NCBI GenBank assembly: GCA_034716535.1 | Contig: JAYEJW010000705.1 | Location: 1-18,833, forward strand | Origin: JAYEJW01 sp034716535 | GTDB taxonomy: Bacteria; Pseudomonadota; Gammaproteobacteria; Chromatiales; Chromatiaceae | Reading direction: 5' to 3' | Length of the DNA stretch: 18,833 nt | Shown here: piece by piece, positions 6,640 to 16,585 of the stretch | Layout of the letters: every line of letters starts with the position of its first letter | Position numbering within the stretch: position 1 is the first letter of the stretch | The notes under the pieces: model-generated | Told to the model about the DNA's origin: nothing | Databases searched by the model: none | Seen by the model: the letters and a program-made list of their open reading frames with translations, nothing else | Program-made: the position numbers and the translations under genes

Positions 6640-9600
6640 GTGTCAAAGAAACTGTTGGTGCTTGGTGCATCAATGTTGCTAACGATGTCGTCAGCATACG
6701 CCGACGACGGAGAGCGCCTGGTCAGGAGCGTGTCGAGCGCGCCGGGCGTCACCGAAAACCCCGAGCCCGAGGGCGAGCACGCCTTCATCAAGCTCATGAA
6801 CTTCCATGTGCCGGCCCAGTCGGCAAATGGCGACCTGAGGGATGACGGCGATCCCCTCATCTACAACAACATCGACGGCGATTTCGTCAAGGACGAGACC
6901 ACGGCAAAGCCGCTGATCAACGTCTATGTCTACGGCCCGGTCATCGGCTTCGAGAACCCTGAAGCCTCCGGCTTTGTGGGCCACGGCGCGCGCGACGCCT
7001 TCGGCGCCGTGAGCCTGGACGACGGCGAGACCTGGAAGGTGACCAACCTGTCCAACTCCGCCGACAAGAGCTCCTTCGAGGTCACCACGCCCTTTGAGGA
7101 TCCCACGGCACCGCACCCCGAGTACTCCGAGACCCTGGTCGTCAACGAGGCCCGGTGGGAGCAGAACAACCCCGCTTGGGGCACAGGACATGTCGCCGGC
7201 GAGGGTGCCAACCCCAATGCCCGAGTCTGGATCGTGAACGGGGTGACGCAAGATATACTCGTCAACATCCAAGCCAACAGCTCAGGCGAGTTCGAGGTCG
7301 AGGGGCCTGTTGCGACCAACCGCGTCCCCTGCACCGTCTCGGCCGCCACCTCGCGCGACAATATCAGTGAGCCGGTGCCGGTCGAAGGTGCCCCCGAGGA
7401 CTGCATCGGCCCGCCTGAGGAAGCGACCCTCATCACCGACTACCCCGGCGAGGCGATCAACGTCTTCCACGCGGTCGCGAGCAACAAGGTCCTGGTGGCC
7501 TGGCCCAGCAGATTCTGCGAGGCGGGTAACCCGGCCTGGAGTGCAGCGTTCCCAAGTGATGAAGTGGCAACCTATCTCGGTATCAGCAACGAGAGCGATT
7601 TCTACCTGACCGACCTGTTCGGCGTCGGAGGCTCCCAGAGCTCGACCAACTACAACCCCGATAACGCCCCGGTCGGCGAGGTGCCCTACAGCTGTCTGTG
7701 GAGCGCACGCGGTGTGCTGCGCGAGGATCCGGAAGTACCCGGCACCACCCAGGTGGTCTGGTTCCAGGCCGAGCGCCTGACCTCCGGCCGGCGTGACGTC
7801 AACCGGGTCGAGACCTCCTGCGTGGCCGGCGCCGGTTGCGCCATCACCTGGCAGGAAGACCCCGAGGGCATCCGTCCGGGCGAGGGTGAAGGTCCGGGAA
7901 CCGGCTGGTCCGGTGCCACCGCTGCCAGCAAGACGGACATCTGGTACAGCTTCATCGAGTGGGAGGACTTCGACATCGTCAACGACGATGGCACGCCGCT
8001 CCCGCTGGCCGATAACATCGTCGGTGGGCGACCCATGGTCTATGTGCCCATGATGATCGCGGCGCGTCTGACCAACAATGACCGCTGCACGTTCCCGGTA
8101 CTCCCAACCTTAGAGGGCTACTGCAACGACGAGTTCGCCGCACCCTACGGCATCAAGGACCAGTGCATCGACTCGGTCGAGGTCCCGCTGGGCCCGCAGG
8201 GCAATCCGCAGCTGATCTGCATGGTCGACGCCAACGGTGACGGAGTCGGCAATCCCGGCGATCTGCCCAACATCGCCAACAATGCCGCCACCCGCCCGCG
8301 CCTGAACCTGCAGCCGCGCGACACGGACCCGACTGATGACATTCCCGTCGATGACGCCTGGGTCGTGGTCGTGTCCGAGGAGGACAAGGGTCTGGGCCGT
8401 TTCGGCTTCTTCAATGACGAGGAGTGGACCCTGGGTGATCTGTCGGACACCGCCACCTTCTGCGGTGACCCCGATGAGACAACCCTGGAGAACTGCGTCA
8501 AGGCCGACGTCGGCAAGAACGTCTTCTGGACCAGCTTCAACCTGGGCTCTCCCGCGACCTCTGAAGGCGTCGGTGTGGACTACAGCCTGGTCGAGACCGT
8601 CCTGTACCAGGGCGCCCAGCTCAACCAGCCCGAGGTCAACTGGCGCACCGGGGTCTACTTCCCGCCCATGGACACCGCGGACATGTGGGACTTCAGTAAC
8701 GCGAGCGTCGACTACAACTACCTGATCTTCAACACGGAGATCGCCCGGCGCACCGCCATGATGTCGCAGCCCCTGGCGAAGGCCAAGGAGGGCATCAACC
8801 ATGTGACCGCCATCCCGCTGTGGAAGCAGGGTATCGTCAATCAGGGTGGACCGGCGGACATCAGCACCCGGCGCATTGCATTGGATTGCGATGATCCGAA
8901 CGCTTGGTGCGAGTTCGACGAGACCGTGGCGAACCCCTATGCGGCCAGCAACATGGTCTGCGCCTGGTACGACGGTGAGGGTGCCGAGACTGAAGGTGTG
9001 ACGTACTTCACCGAAGGGTCCCAGGAGGGCACGAGCGGCTACTACCCGAACGGCCTGTGCATGGCCGCGCCGATCAACCTCTCCGCCCGTACGCCGTTCG
9101 AGTGTGAGGTGAGCGGTTCCAGCGACGGGCTCTGCCCGGGCGTTTCGGACATGACCTGCGTGGATGACGCCACCTTCGGTCAGCTCTGCTCGTCTGTGAA
9201 CGATCCGGACAACAGCCAGGTCTACGACAAGATGCTGAGCTGGTACGAGTGCCCCGGAATGGACGGAACGAATGTCAGCAACGACCAGCCTGCCTACCCG
9301 GCAGCCTGCTATCAGGAGCCTGACAGCGCGCTGATCGGACCCAACCTGGATGACGCCTCCTGGTACAACCCGCTCGAGGTCTCCAAGGCACACCGTGGCT
9401 TCATCGATGGTAGCTACGTCTCCATGATCTATGCCTGGTCGCCGAACTTCAAGCAGAACACGGTCGGCAACGATCGCTACGAGCTCTACACGCGGCGCTC
9501 CTTCGACGGTGGCGTAACCTGGACCACCACGCCTGTAGGCTTCGAAGCTACCGATGGGGTGACCTACAACGGTGACGGCGCCGTGACCTGCGAGACCTGG

Positions 9601-10272
9601 CGTGACGACATTTCCGTGCTCGCCTCCCATGTCTGCACCGATTACGACGCAGGCGATCCGGAGCAGTCCCGGAACGTGTCGCAGCTGAAGTCCATGGCGA
9701 ACACCATCCTCGATCCTCGCTACACAGCGGCTGGCGGTATCCCGCCAAAAGGTGTGCCAACCGAGGGTGACCTGGATTGGGGTATCTTCGTGCCGATCGA
9801 TCCGACCGACATCCTCAATCCGTCGCGTTACTTCGTGGTCTTCGAGACCGGAGACAACACCACGGTGGAGGCCGGCGAGGCGGAGCCCTTGAACCTCGAG
9901 TATGGCCGTGGCGAGATGTTCGGTGATAACTTCACGGTCTGGGCGGAGACCGATACGGGTGCCGCGCACGACCTCAGCCAGTGCTACCCGAACGATCCGC
10001 ATGACGATCCGGACGCCGACTGGGCCGTGGGTACCGAATTCTGCAACGAGTTCGACACCATGGAAGGCTTCCAGGACGCCCTGTCGGAAGAGGCCAGCAT
10101 CACCGCAAGCGCCTACGGCGACTTCCTCTACGGCGTGTGGGGGCAGTTCAACGTAGACCCCGATACCGGTGAGTTCATCGACGGCGACTCCATGTTCCGT
10201 CGGGTCTGGTATCTGGATGACTACGTCTCGGACGAGTTCGGCTGGACGCTGCCTGGAACGCAGCAGCCGTAG
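6640..10272 (+). CDS. Giant exported cysteine-rich protein with Asp-box (BNR) motifs
   Basis: A 1210-residue protein starting at GTG, with GGGGGA about 9 nt upstream and a clear signal peptide (MSKKLLVLGASMLLTMSSAYA, cleavage after about residue 21). Two sialidase-type Asp-boxes are visible, SLDDGETW at 125-132 and SFDGGVTW at 954-961, which suggests a beta-propeller-like fold. A calcium-loop-like DANGDG lies near 530. Roughly 25 cysteines are spread through the chain with no CXXCH, so disulfides are expected, consistent with life outside the cytoplasm. The composition is acidic and rich in Asn, Thr and Gly. There is no transmembrane anchor, LPXTG or PEP-CTERM-like tail; it ends GWTLPGTQQP. 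It may belong to NCBI's 'choice-of-anchor' secreted proteins, but that is only an impression. No enzymatic residues are recognised. A strong terminator follows, so it is probably monocistronic. Confidence 0.85.
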   Translation: MSKKLLVLGASMLLTMSSAYADDGERLVRSVSSAPGVTENPEPEGEHAFIKLMNFHVPAQSANGDLRDDGDPLIYNNIDGDFVKDETTAKPLINVYVYGPVIGFENPEASGFVGHGARDAFGAVSLDDGETWKVTNLSNSADKSSFEVTTPFEDPTAPHPEYSETLVVNEARWEQNNPAWGTGHVAGEGANPNARVWIVNGVTQDILVNIQANSSGEFEVEGPVATNRVPCTVSAATSRDNISEPVPVEGAPEDCIGPPEEATLITDYPGEAINVFHAVASNKVLVAWPSRFCEAGNPAWSAAFPSDEVATYLGISNESDFYLTDLFGVGGSQSSTNYNPDNAPVGEVPYSCLWSARGVLREDPEVPGTTQVVWFQAERLTSGRRDVNRVETSCVAGAGCAITWQEDPEGIRPGEGEGPGTGWSGATAASKTDIWYSFIEWEDFDIVNDDGTPLPLADNIVGGRPMVYVPMMIAARLTNNDRCTFPVLPTLEGYCNDEFAAPYGIKDQCIDSVEVPLGPQGNPQLICMVDANGDGVGNPGDLPNIANNAATRPRLNLQPRDTDPTDDIPVDDAWVVVVSEEDKGLGRFGFFNDEEWTLGDLSDTATFCGDPDETTLENCVKADVGKNVFWTSFNLGSPATSEGVGVDYSLVETVLYQGAQLNQPEVNWRTGVYFPPMDTADMWDFSNASVDYNYLIFNTEIARRTAMMSQPLAKAKEGINHVTAIPLWKQGIVNQGGPADISTRRIALDCDDPNAWCEFDETVANPYAASNMVCAWYDGEGAETEGVTYFTEGSQEGTSGYYPNGLCMAAPINLSARTPFECEVSGSSDGLCPGVSDMTCVDDATFGQLCSSVNDPDNSQVYDKMLSWYECPGMDGTNVSNDQPAYPAACYQEPDSALIGPNLDDASWYNPLEVSKAHRGFIDGSYVSMIYAWSPNFKQNTVGNDRYELYTRRSFDGGVTWTTTPVGFEATDGVTYNGDGAVTCETWRDDISVLASHVCTDYDAGDPEQSRNVSQLKSMANTILDPRYTAAGGIPPKGVPTEGDLDWGIFVPIDPTDILNPSRYFVVFETGDNTTVEAGEAEPLNLEYGRGEMFGDNFTVWAETDTGAAHDLSQCYPNDPHDDPDADWAVGTEFCNEFDTMEGFQDALSEEASITASAYGDFLYGVWGQFNVDPDTGEFIDGDSMFRRVWYLDDYVSDEFGWTLPGTQQP

Positions 10273-10365
10273 TCCTTAACGGAGAACGCGCAGGGACGCG
10301 CATAAGGGGGCGGGCCGCAGGGACGGCGTCCCGCCAATCAGAATGGACGAACAAGCCATAATGCA

Positions 10366-10401
10366 CCGGGGTGGGGGTATTCCCCCTCCCCGGTTTTTTT
10401 T
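10366..10401 (+). terminator. Strong intrinsic terminator
   Basis: A 12-bp stem with one T-T mismatch (10366-10377 with 10382-10393) closes on a TATT loop and is followed by eight T (10394-10401). It ends the transcript of the 1210-residue protein gene about 95 nt past its stop. A weaker GGGAC/GTCCC hairpin lies upstream at 10320-10332. Confidence 0.92.
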
Positions 10402-10536
10402 GCTCCCCCCAATCCGTGGGCTTGATCAGCGTAGCGCAATCCTCCGAAAACCGGCTTAAAATCGTCACTCTTCAGCGCCTAGGCCGCACAGGCGAGGCGC
10501 AATTCACCGGAATCCCAAACCAACATCGAGGGCAAA

Positions 10537-11319
10537 ATGAACCTACAACGAGCGACCATCCTCGCCACCCTGCTGGGCCTCCCGCTCTGGGTACCCGGAC
10601 CGGCTGTCTTCGCGTCCGATCCCCCCGCTGGGCAACAGCAGGAGCCGGTCCCCTCCGTCGGTACGGCCGCCGATGCCCCGACCGAGAGCGGGGAGAGCCC
10701 TGGACCTGTCGGCGATGGTCCGGCGGAGAAACAGGAAACGGCGGGAGAGGAGCAACCGAGTCCCCCTGTGAGTGTCGGAGAACAGAGCGAGCCGGCGCTG
10801 GAAGGAACGAAGGAGCCCGTGATCGGCGCCTTCGGCGTCCCGCTCGGCGAGCCCTTCGACCCCTGCATGGTGGCGAAGGTGATCAGCAAGGAAGAGATCA
10901 GCTACGAAGGGCGCGATAAGGCCGAGCTCAAGGGCACCCTCTACCGGGTCGAGGCCAAGGTGCCCAACCCGCATTTCAACGAGTATTCCCTGAAGACCAC
11001 GAGCGACGGCCGGATCTACGAGATTGTGGGTCGATTCGAGCACCCGGAGAAGGCGACCCAATGCAAAGAGACCAAGCGTCTGGCCGAGTTTCTGATCGGC
11101 AAGTACGGGAAACCGCGCGGCAAGGGCATGCTGGGAGACTGGTACAGCTTCCGCGACTTCCGCGACTTCGGCGAGTCAAAGAGCGGGCCGTACAAAGGCC
11201 TGCGGCTGTACGCCCCGCGGTGTCGCAACGGGCGTTACTGGATCCAGTACAGCGACGACGGTGTGCGGACGGAGGACTCGCCAGCGAGTTCGGAGCCCAC
11301 CGAGTGGTCCGGATTGTGA
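10537..11319 (+). CDS. Exported protein of unknown function with Pro/Glu/Gly-rich linker
   Basis: A 260-residue protein starting at ATG with GAGGG a few nt upstream. Residues 1-26 form a signal peptide (MNLQRATILATLLGLPLW..., likely cut after FA). Residues about 27-92 are low-complexity and rich in Pro, Glu, Gly, Ser and Thr, probably a flexible spacer. Residues about 95-245 look like one folded domain: it opens GAFGVPLGEPFDPC, has alternating strands, and contains three cysteines (in DPCMV, TQCKE and PRCRN). I do not recognise the family. The gene lies after a strong terminator and before a BIME, so it is probably transcribed alone. No confident promoter is seen in 10402-10536: TAAAAT at 10457 lacks a well-placed -35. 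A periplasmic or surface role is inferred from the export signal only. Confidence 0.75.
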   Translation: MNLQRATILATLLGLPLWVPGPAVFASDPPAGQQQEPVPSVGTAADAPTESGESPGPVGDGPAEKQETAGEEQPSPPVSVGEQSEPALEGTKEPVIGAFGVPLGEPFDPCMVAKVISKEEISYEGRDKAELKGTLYRVEAKVPNPHFNEYSLKTTSDGRIYEIVGRFEHPEKATQCKETKRLAEFLIGKYGKPRGKGMLGDWYSFRDFRDFGESKSGPYKGLRLYAPRCRNGRYWIQYSDDGVRTEDSPASSEPTEWSGL

Positions 11320-11368
11320 TTGGGCCCTGGTGCGCCCCTTGACCGGTGACACCGTAGGTCGATGAGCT

Positions 11369-11503
11369 CCGTAGGTCGGGTTAGGCGTGCCCGGCGATGC
11401 CGGGGAATGAACGGAGAAGCCGCCGCACGCCGTAACCCGACTTGCGCATTGCAGGATCTGATGCTCGGGCGTCGGGTTACGCTGCGCTAACCCGACCTAC
11501 GGG
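11369..11503. repeat. REP/BIME element (long and short hairpins)
   Basis: This is the best-preserved copy. The long hairpin 11369-11441 pairs GTCGGGTTAGGCGTGC with GCACGCCGTAACCCGAC, leaving one bulged G. The short palindrome is at 11471-11503. A fragment CCGTAGGTCG at 11352 and a decayed piece near 11535 (GACGTCGGGTACGGTG) flank it, which suggests repeated insertion here. The surrounding 11320-11635 holds no gene. Confidence 0.88.
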
Positions 11504-11635
11504 TTTCCCAGGCCCTGACCGGTGACCCTGGACGTCGGGTACGGTGCACTCGGTGCCTGTTCTGAACGGAACCGGAACTGCAAAGTCCCGCATCGGGACC
11601 TGACCTGGCGCAACGAAACTGCAGAAACATTACAG

Positions 11636-11641
11636 TATAAT
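11636..11641 (+). promoter_or_regulatory. Candidate -10 box (TATAAT)
   Basis: A perfect TATAAT lies 139 nt before the ATG at 11780 in a locally AT-rich stretch. No good -35 is found 16-18 nt upstream, so an activator may be needed, or the match may be chance. Confidence 0.35.
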
Positions 11642-11670
11642 ACTTCTCTAATACTCTACTGAGTTTCTCC

Positions 11671-11697
11671 CCGCCGCACAGCGGTAGTCTGCGGCGG
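11671..11697 (+). promoter_or_regulatory. Leader hairpin upstream of the 376-residue exported protein gene
   Basis: CCGCCGCA (11671-11678) pairs perfectly with TGCGGCGG (11690-11697) around an 11-nt loop. It is not followed by a T-run. It would lie in the 5' leader of the gene at 11780. Its function is unknown. Confidence 0.4.
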
Positions 11698-11779
11698 TTT
11701 CGGAACTGCAGTAGTGGCAGTCTCGAAGAAAAAGATTGGCAGGACAAGGGGTCAACCCACACAGCTTGGAGACCAGATC

Positions 11780-12910
11780 ATGCGTACGAAGAAAGACGGT
11801 GCGGTAGCAGCAAAGAAGAGACAGGGCGCGCTTGGCGCATTCCTGATGGGCGGCCTTTTGGCGTTTGGGGGGGCGAATGCGGGGCTCTACGATTTCGAAG
11901 AGCTGTCGTTGATCTCCCTGAACGGTCAGGACGGCTGGCTCTCGGAGCCGTCGCTTGGCGAGGCCCTCATCCAGGTGGACGGCACGTTGGCGAATGGGAC
12001 CCAGGTGGCGCGCCCGAATCTCGGTGTTGCGACCGGTTTCCCCGCCCATCTCTCCCGGGTCAATAACGGCTCCTTCGGTTTCAGCCCCTTCTTCGGGACC
12101 GAAACCCAGGCGGTGATCCAGTTCGACGCCAACGGCGAGGCCATGGCGGGATTCGCGCTCGGCCGGGACGTAGACGGCGACGGCATCCTGCGCCGGTCCG
12201 GCGAGGTGGGACCCGTGTTCGGCACCGTGCGCGATCCGGTCCAGGGCGTCGAGCAGTTCGGGATCCTGGCGGCCGATCAGAGCAGCTACCATGTCACCCC
12301 CCTGACGGCCGGGGACCGCTGCTGCAACGCGGCTACAGACTGGTATCGGCTGCAGCTGCGCATGGATCTCACGGCCAACGGCGGCGCCGGCTCGGGCGGG
12401 CTGTACTACATGAACCTGACCACGGGCGACACCAGCTTCAAGCCGGTGACCGAGCTGCAGAACATCAATCTGCGGCTCGACGCCATGCACCCGGAGGCCG
12501 GCCCCCAGGCCTGGAACGCGATGTGGATGGTAATGCTGGCCGACGGCAAGCAGCACCTGCCGGCGGTGGACAACCTGGTGCCGCGCTCGCTCAACGTGGT
12601 GCAAGCGAACATGGACATCCACCTGAGCGGCGTGGATGGCCTGGTGGCCTTCGGCGGGAAGTTCGACGTCATTCTGCAATGGAAGGAAAAGACCGACGGC
12701 GAGTACTATTGGGTCTTGAAGCACTACGAGGAGGTGGACCCCTCGACGCCCTCGGCGTCCGCCGTATTGTCCAATCTCGACCTGGTTGTGGAGGAGCTCG
12801 ACGCGACCGCTCCCTACCCGACCATCGGATTGATGCACGACCTGCACTTCGAGTATCAGGGTCCGGATACGGATGCCCCGTTCGCGATGTTGTGGAAGCT
12901 CCTTCAATAA
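11780..12910 (+). CDS. Exported beta-rich protein of unknown function
   Basis: A 376-residue protein. The ATG at 11780 has TTGGAG 9 nt upstream and directly precedes a signal peptide (MRTKKDGAVAAKKRQ, then GALGAFLMGGLLAFGGANA). A GTG at 11714 is in frame but would put 22 polar residues before it. The mature start LYDFEELSLISLNGQDGW resembles openings of secreted lectin-like (concanavalin-type) beta-sandwich proteins. An EF-hand-like calcium loop, DVDGDG, lies at 130-135, and an adjacent Cys pair occurs in GDRCCNAA. The chain ends with no membrane anchor or sorting signal. I cannot assign a family or activity. It is the last of four exported-protein genes on the plus strand and is followed 8 nt later by a BIME. 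Confidence 0.75.
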   Translation: MRTKKDGAVAAKKRQGALGAFLMGGLLAFGGANAGLYDFEELSLISLNGQDGWLSEPSLGEALIQVDGTLANGTQVARPNLGVATGFPAHLSRVNNGSFGFSPFFGTETQAVIQFDANGEAMAGFALGRDVDGDGILRRSGEVGPVFGTVRDPVQGVEQFGILAADQSSYHVTPLTAGDRCCNAATDWYRLQLRMDLTANGGAGSGGLYYMNLTTGDTSFKPVTELQNINLRLDAMHPEAGPQAWNAMWMVMLADGKQHLPAVDNLVPRSLNVVQANMDIHLSGVDGLVAFGGKFDVILQWKEKTDGEYYWVLKHYEEVDPSTPSASAVLSNLDLVVEELDATAPYPTIGLMHDLHFEYQGPDTDAPFAMLWKLLQ

Positions 12911-12917
12911 GGACAGC

Positions 12918-13044
12918 CCGTAGGTCGGGTTAGGCGTGCTCGGCGACGCGGCGGACCGAATCGCCGCGTTCCCTGCACGCCGTAACCCGACAAGCGCAGG
13001 ATCGGGTGGCCGGACGTCGGGTTACGCTGCGCTACGCTGACCCG
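12918..13044. repeat. REP/BIME element on the 3' side of the RAYT gene
   Basis: The long hairpin spans 12918-12991 (CCGTAGGTCGGGTTAGGC to CGTAACCCGAC). The following short unit from 13016 is degenerate: GTCGGGTTACGCTGCGCTA is followed by CGCTGACCCGC, so an extra CGCT breaks the palindrome. It ends 5 nt before the transposase stop codon. Confidence 0.85.
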
Positions 13045-13049
13045 CAATC

Positions 13050-13589
13050 TCATTCCCTGCCGACGCCCTCGGGAATCAACAGGCTCGCCGCTCCCCAATC
13101 TTCCGGCAGTATTCCCTTCGCGACGAAGGCGTGAAAGCTCGAATGGGGCCAATCCCTGGGCCGAGCGACGTACCCGTGTTTCACCGGGTTGAAATGGATG
13201 TAGTCGACGTGACCTTCGAAATCCCTTTCATCGCGGAGCAGATGCTCCCAGTAACGATGTTGCCAGATCGCCTGCTCGCTCCGTCTCGAACGCGAAGGGT
13301 CGGGCCGCGTTCGTAATTCCGAATTGCAATGCTTCGTAAACCAGGTTTTCACGAGGCGCCACCGCGTTGCGAAATCCGCGTCTCCGTTTGGCAGGGTCCA
13401 GATGCAGTGCAGGTGATCCGGGAGCACGACCATTGCGTCCATGTCGAACGGTCGCGACTCCTTGACCGATCGGAGCGCATCGCGCAACAGATCGACAATC
13501 GCGGTATCGCCGAAGATCGGTCGCCGTTGCTCCGTGACGACCGTGAAGAAGAACGATCCCCCCGGTGTGAATGCGCGACGGTATCTCAT
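13050..13589 (-). CDS. REP-associated tyrosine transposase (RAYT, IS200-like Y1 family)
   Basis: A 179-residue HUH-type transposase. The metal-binding motif is H59-L-H61 in LPDHLHCIW, and the catalytic tyrosine is most likely Y130 in HVDYIHFNPVKHG; both are the family signatures. The N-terminus, RRAFTPGGSFFFTVVT, is also typical, and the length suits a full-length domesticated RAYT. These proteins cleave and join single-stranded REP hairpins and are thought to spread REPs through the chromosome. Here REP elements flank the gene immediately on both sides (12918-13044 and 13615-13647), and related copies lie throughout the window. No frameshift or stop is seen, so it may be active. Its start at 13589 fits the conserved N-terminus. 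Confidence 0.93.
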   Translation of the reverse strand: MRYRRAFTPGGSFFFTVVTEQRRPIFGDTAIVDLLRDALRSVKESRPFDMDAMVVLPDHLHCIWTLPNGDADFATRWRLVKTWFTKHCNSELRTRPDPSRSRRSEQAIWQHRYWEHLLRDERDFEGHVDYIHFNPVKHGYVARPRDWPHSSFHAFVAKGILPEDWGAASLLIPEGVGRE

Positions 13590-13614
13590 CCTTATTCCCG
13601 TTTGCAGCGGCGAT

Positions 13615-13647
13615 GTCGGGTTACGCTGCGCTAACCCGACCTACCGG
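13615..13647. repeat. Single REP hairpin on the 5' side of the RAYT gene
   Basis: An intact GTCGGGTTA-CGCTGCGC-TAACCCGAC palindrome followed by CTACCGG. It lies 25 nt upstream of the transposase start and overlaps the 3' end of the neighbouring minus-strand gene (13631-14332), providing that gene's final codons and stop. Confidence 0.88.
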
Positions 13648-14332
13648 TCGTGCGCAGCTTGACGCGTAACGTGGCAGCCTCTTGGATCAGTGCGAGCCGG
13701 CGGCGGGCCTGCGTCGTGTCGACCCCTTTCCCCTCCAGGCGCACGAGCAGGTCTTCGCCCTGACGGACCAACAGGGTCAGGTGGTCGGAATCGAAGATCT
13801 CCAGCACCGCGTCTACCTGCTCGGGGGTGGCGTTCAAGAGGGCCGGGGCTAGCTCGTCGGGCTCGATGGGGGTCTCGGGGTGGAGGATGTCCGCCACCAG
13901 GGGCTGCTCCAGCAGCCGAAAGTGGATGGCTCGGGCCTGCTCTTCCTCCTGCAGCTCGCGGTGGGCCAGCGGGTCGTTGTCGGCGCTTTTCCGCACCGCC
14001 TGCATGATGAGGGCGATGAGCTTTCTGATCGCATCCTTCTCTTGTTCCTGGTCTTCAGGCAGTCCGCAGGCCTGCTCATAGTGCTTCTCTAACTCTTCCT
14101 TGAGCCCCAGCACCGTCTCGCTGCCGGCGTTGGGCTCCAGGTCCACCGCCTTCTGAACCAGGGTGCGAAAGCTCTCGCGGAAGATCTCCATCTCCTCGTG
14201 GTCCGCCTTCTGGGCCGCGAGCAGGTCCTCGGGCGCGACTTCCCGAGGCGGCCATTCGAAGAGCGGGTTCTCATGTCCGCGGCGCAGGTGGCGCTCGCGC
14301 CGTCCGGGCTTGTGGGTAAAGGGAAGGTCCAT
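13631..14332 (-). CDS. Charged helical protein of unknown function
   Basis: A 233-residue protein beginning MDLPFTHKPGRRERHLRRG. It is very rich in Glu, Arg, Leu and Ala and has no signal peptide, cysteine or membrane segment, so it is probably cytoplasmic and mostly alpha-helical. No family is recognised. The start at 14332 lies 30 nt after the stop of the YyaL-like gene, which suggests co-transcription. The frame stays open to 14461, but that would overlap the upstream gene by 100 nt with a low-complexity Arg/Leu stretch. The last residues (TTGRSG) and the TAG are encoded by a REP hairpin, so the original C-terminus may have been replaced. Confidence 0.7.
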   Translation of the reverse strand: MDLPFTHKPGRRERHLRRGHENPLFEWPPREVAPEDLLAAQKADHEEMEIFRESFRTLVQKAVDLEPNAGSETVLGLKEELEKHYEQACGLPEDQEQEKDAIRKLIALIMQAVRKSADNDPLAHRELQEEEQARAIHFRLLEQPLVADILHPETPIEPDELAPALLNATPEQVDAVLEIFDSDHLTLLVRQGEDLLVRLEGKGVDTTQARRRLALIQEAATLRVKLRTTGRSG

Positions 14333-14361
14333 GGGCGGATCCGGCCGAAAAGTCGTGAAGG

Positions 14362-16458
<2,097 letters not shown>

Positions 16459-16585
16459 GACTGAGGTCCTGTTGCAACGAGCTACTGGGGACAATGGGTG
16501 CAATGCCCCGGGGTTTCCAATCGGAACCGATCGCGGCGAGGGAATCTGATACGCTTGCCGGGCTAAACGAGGAGAATCGAACGCC

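Noticed and set aside
8110..10002. 630-codon open frame on the minus strand
   Set aside because: It lies wholly inside the plus-strand exported-protein gene, which has a signal peptide, motifs and terminator. Long antisense frames are expected at this GC content.
11606..11623. sigma54-like TGGC...TGC upstream of the 376-residue protein gene
   Set aside because: The GG and GC elements are two bases too far apart for a -24/-12 promoter.
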